Origin: Prevotellaceae bacterium UBA6398
GTDB taxonomy: Bacteria > Bacteroidota > Bacteroidia > Bacteroidales > Bacteroidaceae
Direction: 5' to 3'
DNA: 64,000 bases
NCBI GenBank assembly: GCA_002437495.1
Contig: DJQA01000001.1
Span: forward strand, 78,547 to 142,546
Position numbers and translations under genes: made by a program
The notes under the pieces: generated by a model
The model's database searches: none
What the model saw: the letters and a program-made list of their open reading frames with translations, nothing else
What the model was told of the DNA's origin: nothing
In this document: positions 35,319 through 44,372 of the stretch, in pieces
How the letters are laid out: each line of letters starts with the position of its first letter
Position numbering within the stretch: the stretch's first letter is position 1

Positions 35319-37547
35319 TTACAGGCTTGCAGACTGCACCGTGTGCCTGCCCGCCGAAAGTTTCAGCACATATTTTGAACCATCGGCGTTGGTGGTAAGT
35401 TTTTTCCTGCGCCCGTCAACGCTGTAACCCGAATATTCCTTTGGCAGCAGCAGGCGGGCTTTCGTACCCTTGGGAACCGTTATGTCAACCTTATAACCGT
35501 TCTCCTTGTTCACGTTAAGTTTTATGCTTCCGAACACTGTTGGCACAACAGTCTTTACATATTTAAGATTGCAAAGCTCGGGCCTCACCTCAAATTCCCT
35601 GAACGCCGGTTTCACGGGCGATATGCCCGCCACATACTGCGACATGATGATTAGCGGACCGCCGCTCCACGCATGGTTGTAGCTTCCGCCGTGAAGATCG
35701 AACATCTCCCAAAGTGTTGTGATTGGCGAATCGATCATAGGCTTGTATTTCTTCAGCATGCGGTCCATAGCCTGCTGCGTGTAACCCATTTCGCACATGG
35801 CCTGCAACACATAGCGTTCCATGTATGGGCTTGCAAATTCGGTGTTTTTGAATACTTCGAGCAATTTAGGGTACTGCTCCTTTGTTGCAATGCCCGAAAT
35901 CACCGCCACAGCCTGTGTGCGGTCGTCGGTCAACCCCTTGTAAGTGGTGTGGCGATAGGCATCGCCTGTCCAGAACTTGGAGCGGAACGCCTCGTCAAGC
36001 TTCCCGGCTGCATTCTCTGCCCACTTTGCCTCTTCAAGTTCGCCAACCAGCTCGGCCTGCAATGCATAGTTTTTAAGCGTGGTGGAATACCAGGCCTGGC
36101 AAAGCGCCTGCATGTCGGCGTTATCGCCCCAGTCGCCCCAGTCCCACGCACCCGGGCGGTATTCCACAAGGCCGTCGTCTTCTATCTTCCACTTGTGCAT
36201 ATAGCGCTTTGCGGCAGGGAACACATACTTTATGGTTGCCTCGTCGCCGGTGCCCATATAGTAGTTCCAGTTTCCAAGCCCCATGAATGCCAGGGTTTGT
36301 TGCGGAAGCTCTTTTTTCCAGTTTCCCTCGGGCACGGGTGCGTAAAGCACTGAATCGGGGCGTTGCCAATCGGCAAACTCGCGAGCGCACTTGCGCGTGA
36401 GCAGGTTTGCGCTCGGCGACAGGGAGTAGTACACCTCCACCATCTCGTTCGAAACATCGCCAATCCATTGCGCCCTCTCGCGGTCGGGACAGTCCATGTA
36501 GTTGTCGCGCATTGTAATGTATAGTGTGCGCTGCGATTTTTTCCATAGCGAGTTCAAAGCATCGTTATCGCACTCAAAGCTGCCGGCAAAAGAGCAGTCG
36601 TAGCCTGTTTCACGGTAGGCCAGCGAAACAACTTCAACCCCTGCCGGAACGGTGTATACAGCCTCGTGTCCGTTCATCCACCCCGGGCTTTCGTATTCCT
36701 GCTCGCCGTCCTTGGTTATGTATTCCGCAAACACGTTTACCTCACCGTTGGGGGCGGGGGTGGCATAGTCGTCAGTGCGCATGTCTATCTTTTTGCCCGC
36801 CGAAGCCCTTACTTTCAAAACAGGGGTGAACTGGCAGTTGTATGGCAGGGTGCAGATTATTTTGTTTCCCTCACGGCGTTGCGAGGGATAGGGCCTCACA
36901 CCATAGTCTTTCCACTGCGGTATTTCGCGCTTTACAAACTTGTTCCAGTCGGCATTCAAGGGCGAAACCTCCTTTGCCCGCTGCCACGAAGAATCGTCAT
37001 AGCCCACACAATACCACTGCGCAATGTCCTTGCGTGCGTCAAAGCCGATGTTCGACTCAGAAAGGCGGAAGTTGGGTTCCCGCCCTGCCGGCTTGTAAAA
37101 GGCAGGGTGTATTAATGTGAGCCACGTGTTGTCGCTGCCGTAATGCTTCCTGCCCACGGAAAGGTCGAAATAAAGTCCGCCCGTTTTGGAGCTGCGGTGG
37201 CTGAAACCATGTTTGCCGAAATACCACACGAGCACTGCAATCGTATTATTGCCTTTCCTCAGGTTCTTCAGCTTAACATAGTCAATATATGTATCCTTGG
37301 GGTTAGGACCGCGTTTAAGCTGTCCCTCGTAAACCTCGAGCCTGCCGTTCACATACAGCCAATATTTGCTGTCGGCGGCAATGCGCAGAGTGTTGTTGCT
37401 TACGTCCCCGTTGATGTAAAGGGTTTTCCTGAAACAAATCCACTGGCTCACCTCGGGAGCCTTTGGCGTTGTTATTATGCTTGCCGCATCCACACCGTGA
37501 ACGGCAATACACAAAATCATGGCAATCAGAAATAAGATACGCTTCAT
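35319..37547 (-). CDS. GH78-like alpha-L-rhamnosidase
   Basis: A 742-residue secreted glycosidase with a signal peptide (about 1-21, ending GVDA). N-terminal beta-sandwich domains (with RIAADSKYWLYVNGRL) precede an (alpha/alpha)6 barrel. GH78 hallmarks: MDCPDRERAQWIGD, with the catalytic acid region; WDWGDWGDN; TTLWEMFD; and SYNHAWSGGP. A C-terminal beta domain follows (FGSIKLNVNKENGYKV). It would remove terminal L-rhamnose from plant or microbial glycans. No SusC/SusD genes are adjacent. TATATTTG lies upstream as a -7 box. Confidence 0.85.
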   Translation of the reverse strand: MKRILFLIAMILCIAVHGVDAASIITTPKAPEVSQWICFRKTLYINGDVSNNTLRIAADSKYWLYVNGRLEVYEGQLKRGPNPKDTYIDYVKLKNLRKGNNTIAVLVWYFGKHGFSHRSSKTGGLYFDLSVGRKHYGSDNTWLTLIHPAFYKPAGREPNFRLSESNIGFDARKDIAQWYCVGYDDSSWQRAKEVSPLNADWNKFVKREIPQWKDYGVRPYPSQRREGNKIICTLPYNCQFTPVLKVRASAGKKIDMRTDDYATPAPNGEVNVFAEYITKDGEQEYESPGWMNGHEAVYTVPAGVEVVSLAYRETGYDCSFAGSFECDNDALNSLWKKSQRTLYITMRDNYMDCPDRERAQWIGDVSNEMVEVYYSLSPSANLLTRKCAREFADWQRPDSVLYAPVPEGNWKKELPQQTLAFMGLGNWNYYMGTGDEATIKYVFPAAKRYMHKWKIEDDGLVEYRPGAWDWGDWGDNADMQALCQAWYSTTLKNYALQAELVGELEEAKWAENAAGKLDEAFRSKFWTGDAYRHTTYKGLTDDRTQAVAVISGIATKEQYPKLLEVFKNTEFASPYMERYVLQAMCEMGYTQQAMDRMLKKYKPMIDSPITTLWEMFDLHGGSYNHAWSGGPLIIMSQYVAGISPVKPAFREFEVRPELCNLKYVKTVVPTVFGSIKLNVNKENGYKVDITVPKGTKARLLLPKEYSGYSVDGRRKKLTTNADGSKYVLKLSAGRHTVQSASL

Positions 37548-37580
37548 AAATGTTTTGTTGCTTTTAAAGATTCTTTACCG

Positions 37581-37588
37581 CAAATATA
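37581..37588 (-). promoter_or_regulatory. -7 box (TATATTTG) for the GH78 gene
   Basis: An exact match on the minus strand, 33 nt before the ATG at 37547; the -33 is not clear. Confidence 0.5.
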
Positions 37589-37710
37589 AAAATAAAAGCC
37601 GTAATTAGCACGAAACATGGAAACAAAGACACATAACGCCTTGCCCTGAGGCGATAATAAACCCCACATCCCGGTTCGCAAAACAATAAGCGCACAAAGC
37701 ACGCTCAACA

Positions 37711-37825
37711 TACAGCTTTGTTTTTCATGTGTTTGTAGTCGGCAAAAAAAGGTCTGATGTAGTTTGAATTACATCAGACATGATTTTTTCTACATCCCAT
37801 GTAGTTTTTCCCATGTATGATGTTG
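37711..37825 (-). repeat. 21-bp phased array element, copy 8
   Basis: On the minus strand four units occupy 37744-37825 and the tail about 37711-37743. The -2 core TACATGGGATGTA and the -1 core CATGTCTGATGTA are the closest to perfect palindromes in the family. The gap otherwise holds only the GH78 promoter. Confidence 0.88.
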
Positions 37826-37895
37826 TATTTTCAAAATCCCACGCAGTTTTCGCAGTGTATGAAAAACATTTGAAAAAACGCTTTCATGGCAGCAT

Positions 37896-38507
37896 TTACA
37901 ATGTATGCGCATTAACGCCACCGCCATCCGAGCACACAGAATAAACATAGTTGCGCGACACACTCATGCCGCTCGTTATTTGCAGCCCCTCGCTTTGCGC
38001 CTTTGCAAGCATATAGGGCGCGGTATCGTCAATTCCGCGGCCCCAATACTTTCCCACCGCCTCTTTGCGCGTCCACAGCCGTGCGAACTCCAAGGACCGA
38101 CAGGCAGAATTGCGCACAGCCTCCGCCTCGGCCGCGTTGAAACACCGCTCCAATACGGCTTCGCTCACCCTGCGGTCGGCAGCCTCGATGTCGCATCCCA
38201 CATTGCCGTCAGCAACAACGCACATTGCGCCCAAACGGCAATGACTAAGACTGAAATGAATGTCGGGGCGGTCGGCAAACATGGGTTTTCCATGCTCGCC
38301 GAACAATATACGCGGACACGAAGCCAAACCATATTCCTCGCGCAACGCCCGCAGCAGCAACAGAAACGCTTTCACGCCAAGCACACGGCTCTCGAAAGGC
38401 TTTATGGCAAGCATCCTGTCGCGCCTGAACCGTGGCAGCAAAGCCATGTCCGCCTCAAGTTCCCGGGGAGACACACTTTGGGGATTTTCAAAAAACAACA
38501 CACGCAT
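37896..38507 (-). CDS. 4'-phosphopantetheinyl transferase superfamily protein
   Basis: A 203-residue Sfp-type enzyme that loads the phosphopantetheine arm onto carrier proteins. Seen: FSLSHC, the Mg-binding GCDIEAADRR, and the WTRKEAVGKYWGRG helix, the hallmark W-x-x-K-E-A motif. The start at 38507 (MRVLFFENP) was preferred over 38555, whose extra 16 residues lie upstream of a -7 box. No acyl-carrier or polyketide genes are nearby. Single-gene unit. Confidence 0.85.
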   Translation of the reverse strand: MRVLFFENPQSVSPRELEADMALLPRFRRDRMLAIKPFESRVLGVKAFLLLLRALREEYGLASCPRILFGEHGKPMFADRPDIHFSLSHCRLGAMCVVADGNVGCDIEAADRRVSEAVLERCFNAAEAEAVRNSACRSLEFARLWTRKEAVGKYWGRGIDDTAPYMLAKAQSEGLQITSGMSVSRNYVYSVCSDGGGVNAHTL

Positions 38508-38512
38508 GAATG

Positions 38513-38520
38513 CAAAAATA
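38513..38520 (-). promoter_or_regulatory. -7 box (TATTTTTG) almost abutting the phosphopantetheinyl transferase gene
   Basis: An exact TAnnTTTG match on the minus strand with only 5 nt before the ATG at 38507, so the transcript would start at or next to the start codon. No -33 at the usual spacing. Confidence 0.4.
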
Positions 38521-38658
38521 AACGTTTTTTCCGACACCGTAACACAACGCGCCACCGCATGGCAAAACAGGTTATCGCGGCGGCAAATTCCGCCAAACGT
38601 TTACTTTCCATACAACGGCCTGATTTGCAACAACTTGCCCACACTTCGTCTTGTTTCC

Positions 38659-38774
38659 GTATATTGTTGTAATTCAGATATTTGCAAACGGCGAAAAAAG
38701 GTCCGATGTAGTTTGAATTATATCAGACATGATTTTTCCTGCATGGGACATGGTTTTTCTTATATCGGATGTGG
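38659..38774 (-). repeat. 21-bp phased array element, copy 9
   Basis: On the minus strand four units occupy 38694-38774, with the tail at about 38659-38693. The terminal unit has a G substitution (TACATCGGACC). The -1 unit is in the CTG orientation. It lies in a divergent gap, like copy 2. Confidence 0.88.
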
Positions 38775-38906
38775 TTTTTCGCAAGCATCTGTTTTGGGGC
38801 AGGAAACCGCATGACGACTATTTTCATTATCTTTGCCATTACAACAGAAACCATGCAACTGCAGCAGCGAAACATCTTTGCCAACTGCCAAATAATAGAT
38901 TATTTG

Positions 38907-38914
38907 TAACTTTG
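38907..38914 (+). promoter_or_regulatory. -7 box (TAACTTTG) for the DUF4199-to-Crp operon
   Basis: A perfect -7 match, 28 nt before the ATG at 38943. The nearest upstream TTTG gives a 26-bp spacer, longer than normal. Confidence 0.5.
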
Positions 38915-38942
38915 CAAAACCGAGAAAAAAAACAAATTGCCA

Positions 38943-39524
38943 ATGGAGCCGAGACAAATGCAACCAAGCACATTCAAACAAACAAACGCCTTTGCCATGA
39001 ACTACGCCCTGCCATATGGGATATACTGGATAATAGGTTTGCTTTGCTTTGTAAACTCGCTTAACAGCTCCATGTTCTCGCTGCTGTTTTATTTTGTATT
39101 CGCATCTGCGCCGGTAATAGGCTACATGCTGCTGTGCAGGTTTCGCGAAAGGGTGTGCGACGGTGTAATATCATTCGGCAGGGGATACCTATTTTCGCTG
39201 CTGCTTTATTTTTACGCCGCCATTCTGCTTGCGGCGGCATGCTATGTTTATTTCCAGTTTTTCGACCATGGGGCATTCATCGACGGATATCTGCAAATGC
39301 TAAACTCGCCCGAGGTGAAGCAGGCTTTCGAACAGGAAAACATGAAACAGCTCACAAACGGAAGAGGGCTCGACAGCTTCAAGAAAATCATGGAAACAAT
39401 GCAGTCGATATCGCCCGCAACATACGCCGCAAATATTCTTGACTTAAATATATTCCTCGGTCTTGTTCTGTCGCTGCCGACATCGCTGCTTGCAGTGCGC
39501 AAAACAACCCATAGCAAACAATAA
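38943..39524 (+). CDS. DUF4199 family membrane protein
   Basis: A 193-residue inner-membrane protein with four helices: about 20-40, 43-63, 80-103 and 168-186. The helical pattern, the QNAFAMNYALPYGIYW-like start and the soluble helical segment between helices 3 and 4 fit DUF4199, a Bacteroidetes family usually placed just upstream of a GT2 glycosyltransferase, as here (5-nt gap). Function unknown. ATG 38943 was chosen over TTG 38937. Confidence 0.78.
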   Translation: MEPRQMQPSTFKQTNAFAMNYALPYGIYWIIGLLCFVNSLNSSMFSLLFYFVFASAPVIGYMLLCRFRERVCDGVISFGRGYLFSLLLYFYAAILLAAACYVYFQFFDHGAFIDGYLQMLNSPEVKQAFEQENMKQLTNGRGLDSFKKIMETMQSISPATYAANILDLNIFLGLVLSLPTSLLAVRKTTHSKQ

Positions 39525-39529
39525 GAACA

Positions 39530-40483
39530 ATGGACATATCGCTTGTAATACCCCTTTATAACGAAGAAGAAAGTTTGAACGAGCTTTACAGCTGGATTGT
39601 TAGGGTGGCTAAAGCAAATTCCCTGACATACGAAATAATCTTCGTAAACGATGGCAGCACCGACAACTCATGGCAGGTGATAGAGAGTCTTTCGGAGAAA
39701 GACCCCAATGTGCACGGCATAAAATTCCGCCGCAACTACGGCAAGAGCGCGGCCCTTTACTGCGGGTTCAAAAAGGCACAGGGCGATGTGGTGATAACCA
39801 TGGACGCCGACCTGCAAGACTCGCCCGATGAAATTCCCGAGCTGCGCCGCATGATTTTGGAAGACGGCTACGACCTCGTTTCGGGATACAAAAAGAAACG
39901 CTACGACCCACTTTCAAAAACCATACCTACAAAACTTTTCAACGCCACGGCACGAAAGGTGAGCGGCATTAACAACCTGCACGATTTCAACTGCGGACTG
40001 AAAGCATACCGCCGCGAGGTGGTTAAGAATATCGAGGTTTACGGCGAAATGCACCGCTACATACCATACCTTGCGAAAAACGCGGGATTCGACAAGATTG
40101 GCGAAAAAGTGGTGCACCATCAGGCGCGAAAGTTCGGCCACACAAAGTTCGGCGGGCTCAACCGCTTTTTCAACGGCTATCTCGACTTGATAAGCCTATG
40201 GTTTCTAACCAGCTTCGGCCGCAAGCCGATGCACGTTTTCGGGTTTCTCGGCTCGCTTATGTTCTTCATAGGCTTCATAGCCATCGTTATAGTGGGCGCA
40301 AACAAGCTATACGCGCTCGCAAACGGAATACCGGCGCATTTGGTTACCGATTCCCCCTACTTCTACATAGCACTCACCATGATGCTTCTCGGCACGCAGC
40401 TGTTCCTCGCCGGATTTCTTGGAGAACTGATAAGCCGCAACGCCCCGTCAAGAAATGACTACAAGATTGAAAAAGAAATATAA
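39530..40483 (+). CDS. GT2 glycosyltransferase (DPM1/ArnC-like)
   Basis: A 317-residue polyprenyl-phosphate glycosyltransferase. The N-terminal GT-A domain has VIPLYNEEESL, FVNDGSTDNSW and MDADLQDSPDEIPEL, with the DxD metal site. Two C-terminal membrane helices (about 233-258 and 270-297) anchor it. Such enzymes transfer a sugar from a nucleotide to undecaprenyl phosphate for glycan modification. The donor is unknown. Confidence 0.9.
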   Translation: MDISLVIPLYNEEESLNELYSWIVRVAKANSLTYEIIFVNDGSTDNSWQVIESLSEKDPNVHGIKFRRNYGKSAALYCGFKKAQGDVVITMDADLQDSPDEIPELRRMILEDGYDLVSGYKKKRYDPLSKTIPTKLFNATARKVSGINNLHDFNCGLKAYRREVVKNIEVYGEMHRYIPYLAKNAGFDKIGEKVVHHQARKFGHTKFGGLNRFFNGYLDLISLWFLTSFGRKPMHVFGFLGSLMFFIGFIAIVIVGANKLYALANGIPAHLVTDSPYFYIALTMMLLGTQLFLAGFLGELISRNAPSRNDYKIEKEI

Positions 40484-40484
40484 G

Positions 40485-41021
40485 ATGCCGTTTGTAAGGC
40501 ACAGGCAAACACGTTACGCAATTCGCAAAAGCACCGCCATAAAATTTATGCTGATTGGCGCGATGGCAACGGCTTCGTGCAGCAGTATAGATTGCCCTTT
40601 GAGCAACTCGGTTTCGGCCAAGTACATGTTCTACAACTCCGATGGCAAGACCACAACCGTACTAAAGGACACGCTCACCGTAGAAGCCGCAGGCACCGAC
40701 ACAGTATTGTTTAACCGCGGCGTTAACCTTACGGAAGTAAACCTGCCAATGAGTTACAGACAAAATGCCGACACGCTGCTTTTCCGAATATCCAACACAG
40801 GCGGAAGCCGCACCGACACAATAGTGGTGGGACATACCAACGAAGCACATTTCGAGTCGATAGACTGCAGCCCATCGATGTTCCACAAAATAACATCCGT
40901 TACCCTTATAAAGGGTGCCGATACGGAAAACGTGGCGCGGATTGACAGCGTTGCACTCAACAACCCCAAAGTAAACTATAATGTTGTCGAGAATTTCAAA
41001 GTTTATATTACCCTGCCTTAG
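40485..41021 (+). CDS. DUF6452-like lipoprotein
   Basis: A 178-residue lipoprotein with an unusually long basic N-terminal region (FVRHRQTRYAIRKS) before the signal segment FMLIGAMATASC, whose lipobox is ATASC. The mature part is beta-rich with DTLLFRISN and a paired-cysteine pattern (SIDCPLS, SIDCSPSMFH), which matches the Bacteroidetes family DUF6452, usually next to DUF6048, as here. The ATG follows the GT2 stop by 1 nt. Function unknown; an outer-membrane lipoprotein is likely. Confidence 0.7.
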   Translation: MPFVRHRQTRYAIRKSTAIKFMLIGAMATASCSSIDCPLSNSVSAKYMFYNSDGKTTTVLKDTLTVEAAGTDTVLFNRGVNLTEVNLPMSYRQNADTLLFRISNTGGSRTDTIVVGHTNEAHFESIDCSPSMFHKITSVTLIKGADTENVARIDSVALNNPKVNYNVVENFKVYITLP

Positions 41022-41706
41022 TCTCGTTGTACCATTCTGCGCCTATGCCCAAAGAGATTCCGTGCCCGCAGCGCAACAGAAAATACGCGGAGTGCAATAC
41101 GCCCACGACGGCTTGACGGCAAAAACGCAGAAAGAACTTCCGTTTTTCGCCGGCTTTTCGGTTTCGGGAAACCTTGCCGGGGCGTTCCTGTCGGCAGTAT
41201 CGTCGTATGGGGAATACGAAGGCGCAATAAGAGCAAACTTAAAAGGAACCTATTTTCCCATAGCAGAGCTCGGCCTTGGCATAAGCAACCACACCGATGA
41301 GACAACCGGCCTGCACTATAAGACAAATTCTCCTTTTTTCCGCGTGGGGCTCGACTACAATATCCTTGCCGACAAAACATCGGGCAACCGCGTTTTTGCC
41401 GGAGGTAGACTGGCATACTCCAAATTCAAATACGACATAAGCGGTCCGGACCTCACGGATCCTTTTTGGAACACCACAACGCCATATAACTTCAAAGGAC
41501 TTAGCGGAAGCCAGCTTTGGCTGGAACTGACCTTTGGCGTGGAAACCAAAATATGGAAAATATTACACCTTGGCTGGAGCGCAAGATACAAAAACCGCAT
41601 ATCGGGAAAGTCGGCAAGCGTGGGAGAGCCTTGGTATGTGCCGGGGTTCGGAAAGCAGGGCACTACCGTGATTGGCGGCACATTCAATTTGATTTTCGAC
41701 ATTTGA
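40981..41706 (+). CDS. DUF6048-like outer-membrane beta-barrel protein
   Basis: A 241-residue protein with a signal peptide (about 1-23, ending FCAYA) and then alternating amphipathic strands with aromatic girdles (for example NSPFFRVGLDYNILAD and HLGWSARYKNRIS), ending in the motif PWYVPGFGKQGTTVIGG and a terminal strand NLIFDI. This agrees with DUF6048. The start overlaps the preceding gene by 41 nt, so translation is probably coupled. It may form an envelope pair with the lipoprotein. Confidence 0.72.
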   Translation: MLSRISKFILPCLSLVVPFCAYAQRDSVPAAQQKIRGVQYAHDGLTAKTQKELPFFAGFSVSGNLAGAFLSAVSSYGEYEGAIRANLKGTYFPIAELGLGISNHTDETTGLHYKTNSPFFRVGLDYNILADKTSGNRVFAGGRLAYSKFKYDISGPDLTDPFWNTTTPYNFKGLSGSQLWLELTFGVETKIWKILHLGWSARYKNRISGKSASVGEPWYVPGFGKQGTTVIGGTFNLIFDI

Positions 41707-41725
41707 CATTTTACACAACACCTGT

Positions 41726-42286
41726 ATGAGTATAATCGAAAGCATAATACTTTCGCTCGCGCTTGCAATGGACTGTTTCAGCATTGCTTTTACGTGCGGC
41801 ATAATCGAGAAACGGTTTCACCTTTCCCAGGCGTTGGTCATGGCATTGCTGTTCGGGCTGTTCCAGGCTTTGATGCCGCTCATAGGCTGGGGAGCATCAT
41901 CATTTTTCTACGCATACATCGAAAATTTCGCTCCGGTTGCGGCGTTCACGCTGCTTGCCCTCATTGGCGGCAAAATGGTATGGGAAAGTCTGCATGGCGG
42001 AGAGGAGCGCCCCTTCAACCCCAACCGCCCGTCTACGCTTATATATCTTGCCGTGGCAACAAGCATAGACGCTCTGGCTATAGGCATAACGTTTACGTGC
42101 ATGGGGCTTGAATCTGCTGCATCGGTTGCAATGCCTTTGGCGCTTATTGCCCTGGGATCGTTTCTGCTTACCCTTATGGGCAAAGCCGTTGGCGTGTTAG
42201 TGGGAAAAAGATTTAATTTCAAGGCGGAGCTTATAGGCGGAATTATTCTGATTTTACTTGGAACCAAAATTCTCGTTGTGGGATAA
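41726..42286 (+). CDS. mntP: Manganese efflux pump MntP
   Basis: A 186-residue inner-membrane exporter with six helices in two DUF204 repeats. Conserved membrane aspartates lie in LALAMDCFSIAF and AVATSIDALAIGITF, one in each repeat, as in MntP. No manganese-type yybP-ykoY riboswitch was recognised. It is inside the operon, 19 nt after the DUF6048 gene and 12 nt before apbE. Confidence 0.9.
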   Translation: MSIIESIILSLALAMDCFSIAFTCGIIEKRFHLSQALVMALLFGLFQALMPLIGWGASSFFYAYIENFAPVAAFTLLALIGGKMVWESLHGGEERPFNPNRPSTLIYLAVATSIDALAIGITFTCMGLESAASVAMPLALIALGSFLLTLMGKAVGVLVGKRFNFKAELIGGIILILLGTKILVVG

Positions 42287-42298
42287 ACAAACGGAACA

Positions 42299-43339
42299 AT
42301 GAAAAGCAAAAGAATAGGAAAAGGAAAAATCGCGTTTCTCGCGTTTCTTGTTATTGCCGGAATTGCGATTATAGCAAACCACAAAAACACAAGGTACATA
42401 ACCAACGAGGGCAGCGTGTTCGGCACATACTACCACATAACCTACTCATACAACCGCGACATACAGGCTGAAATAGACAAGCGGCTTGCAATGGTTGACG
42501 CCTCTCTCTCACCATTCAACAAAAGGAGCATTATAACCGCCGTCAACGAAAATCGCGATGTAAGGGTTGACACGATGTTCCGCCACGTGTTCAGCATAGC
42601 CCAAAGCGTATCGGAAGCCACCAACGGAGCTTTCGACATAACCGTGGCCCCGCTTGTGAACGCATGGGGCTTTGGATTTGCAAAAAAAGACAGCGTAACA
42701 CCGGGCAAGATACACGAACTGCTGAAAACCGTGGGCTACCGCAAGGTGAGCCTTTCGGAAAGCGGACGCGTAATAAAGCAAAACCCCGCCACAATGCTCG
42801 ACTGCAGCGCCATAGCCAAAGGCTACGGCTGCGATGCCGTGGCGGCACTGTTCAACGAGCTTGGCATAAAAAACTATCTTATAGAAATAGGAGGGGAAAT
42901 AGCGACCAAGGGGAAAAACGCCAAAAACTCGCTTTGGAGCATAGGCATAAACAGCCCTGTTGACGACAGCACGCAAGTAAACAACCGGATAGAGGCCGTT
43001 GTGGAACTTACAGACTGTGGAATGGCTACAAGCGGCAACTACCGGCGTTTTTACTACAAAAACGGCAAACGCTACGCACACACCATCGACCCGCGCACAG
43101 GCTTCCCCGTGCAGCACACCCTGCTGTCGTCAACGGTGATTGCCCGCAACTGCGCCACAGCCGATGCATACGCCACGGCATTCATGGTGCTCGGCGTGGA
43201 TTCTGCAAAAAAAGTGCTCGAAAAACATCCCGAGCTTGAAGCATACTTTATTTACTCTGACGCAAAAGGCGGTGATGCCGTATGGATGTCCCCCGCGCTA
43301 TACAGGCGGGTGAACAACGCCAAAACCCAAGAGCGATGA
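42299..43339 (+). CDS. apbE: FAD:protein FMN transferase
   Basis: A 346-residue envelope enzyme that attaches FMN to target proteins such as Na+-NQR or RnfG subunits. An N-terminal membrane segment (about 10-27) is followed by the ApbE fold: GTYYHITYS, FDITVAPLVNAWGFG, DCSAIAKGYGCDAVA, EIGGEIATKG, HTIDPRTGFPVQ and ADAYATAFMVLG. The Mg and FAD sites appear intact. It overlaps the regulator gene by ATGA. Confidence 0.92.
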   Translation: MKSKRIGKGKIAFLAFLVIAGIAIIANHKNTRYITNEGSVFGTYYHITYSYNRDIQAEIDKRLAMVDASLSPFNKRSIITAVNENRDVRVDTMFRHVFSIAQSVSEATNGAFDITVAPLVNAWGFGFAKKDSVTPGKIHELLKTVGYRKVSLSESGRVIKQNPATMLDCSAIAKGYGCDAVAALFNELGIKNYLIEIGGEIATKGKNAKNSLWSIGINSPVDDSTQVNNRIEAVVELTDCGMATSGNYRRFYYKNGKRYAHTIDPRTGFPVQHTLLSSTVIARNCATADAYATAFMVLGVDSAKKVLEKHPELEAYFIYSDAKGGDAVWMSPALYRRVNNAKTQER

Positions 43340-44013
43340 AAAAGCTGGGCTACGAGCAGCTTGCCTCGCTGCCGCTGTTCCTTGGAATAGACGGCACCAC
43401 GCTTTCGCGCATTTACGAAACCATCAACCCCGTTATAGCGCCAATGCGTAAAGGCGGCAATATAATCACTACCGGTGAGGAATGTCGCTCGCTGGTTTTT
43501 CTGCTCGAGGGCAACATTGACGCAAGTGCAACATTCGGCAAAAACCGCTTCACTATAAGCGAGACAATACGCGCGGTAGCCGTAATAGAACCGCAATGCC
43601 TTTTCGGCCTCCACACCACCTATACCCGCAACTACTCTGCCGCCACCGGAGGATACTACCTGCGTCTGCCCAAGACGGTAATCGTGCGCCAAATGATGGA
43701 AAACGATGTGTTTCGCTTCAACTTCACAAACATGCTGAGTTCACAAGCACAGGAAACGTTCAGAAGATTGCGCCACCTGCCTTCAAGCACGATAGAGTCG
43801 CGCATGGCCGAATTTTTCGCACGCCAATCCCTGCGCCCCACAGGGAGAAAACTGATTAAATGCAAAATGACCGACCTTGCGGAATGCCTGTGCGAAACGC
43901 GCCTTAACGTATCGCGCACGCTCCACGACCTCGAAGGCAGAGAGCTGCTCGCCTTCACACGCGGGATTATAGAGATACCCGCATTGGAAAAGCTGCTCGC
44001 CGGCACAAAATAA
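43336..44013 (+). CDS. Crp/Fnr family transcriptional regulator
   Basis: A 225-residue regulator. The N-terminal cyclic-nucleotide-binding-type beta roll (about 10-120) includes GGNIITTGEECRSLVFLLEGNI but lacks the full cAMP-binding signature. The C-terminal helix-turn-helix (about 165-210) is CKMTDLAECLCETRLNVSRTL. No N-terminal cysteine cluster for an Fe-S centre is seen. The start at 43336 overlaps the apbE stop (ATGA). Last gene of the DUF4199 operon; its targets are not evident. Confidence 0.85.
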   Translation: MKKLGYEQLASLPLFLGIDGTTLSRIYETINPVIAPMRKGGNIITTGEECRSLVFLLEGNIDASATFGKNRFTISETIRAVAVIEPQCLFGLHTTYTRNYSAATGGYYLRLPKTVIVRQMMENDVFRFNFTNMLSSQAQETFRRLRHLPSSTIESRMAEFFARQSLRPTGRKLIKCKMTDLAECLCETRLNVSRTLHDLEGRELLAFTRGIIEIPALEKLLAGTK

Positions 44014-44034
44014 AACGCTACGCTTACCGCAAAA

Positions 44035-44150
44035 CCACATAGGACGTGGGGAAAATTATATCAGACATAATTCAAACCACATCAGATATAATTCAAATTA
44101 CATCAGACCTTTTTTTCGCCTTTGCAAACAATTGAGAGACAACGTTCTAC
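44035..44150 (+). repeat. 21-bp phased array element, copy 10
   Basis: Four units (44035-44116) with the tail to about 44150. The -2 unit (TATATCAGACATA) has the sequence and AATTCAAA spacer normally found at -1, so this copy appears to have duplicated its -1 unit and lost an outer one. It lies between the convergent regulator and M16 peptidase genes. Confidence 0.9.
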
Positions 44151-44299
44151 ACAGCCCTGCCCCTTTGTATGTATTTTCTTAACAGCCAGCATGTTATGCC
44201 GTTTACACAAAATGCGGGTATTCGAATTTACCACATTGCGTAATACGGAAACATACCGGGCACTGCGCATGGAAACAAGCTTGCAACCACACCGATAAA

Positions 44300-44348
44300 G
44301 TTAAACCGGAACGCACTTACTGTCGCAAGTATGTTCCGGTTTAATTTT
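44300..44348 (-). terminator. Terminator of the M16 peptidase gene
   Basis: AAACCGGAAC pairs with GTTCCGGTTT; the 20-nt loop itself contains a short stem (ACTTAC/GTAAGT-like). A/T-rich tracts follow on the minus strand. Confidence 0.7.
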
Positions 44349-44372
44349 ACGGCATTTGCGGGGTTAGGCGCG

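Noticed and set aside
28677..37547. GH127-type and GH78 genes as one polysaccharide utilisation locus
   Set aside because: They are 5 kb apart on opposite strands with unrelated housekeeping genes between, and there are no SusC/SusD or sensor genes.
44035..44116. 21-bp arrays as CRISPR arrays
   Set aside because: Spacing is 21 bp with near-constant short A-rich spacers; there are no unique spacers and no cas genes.
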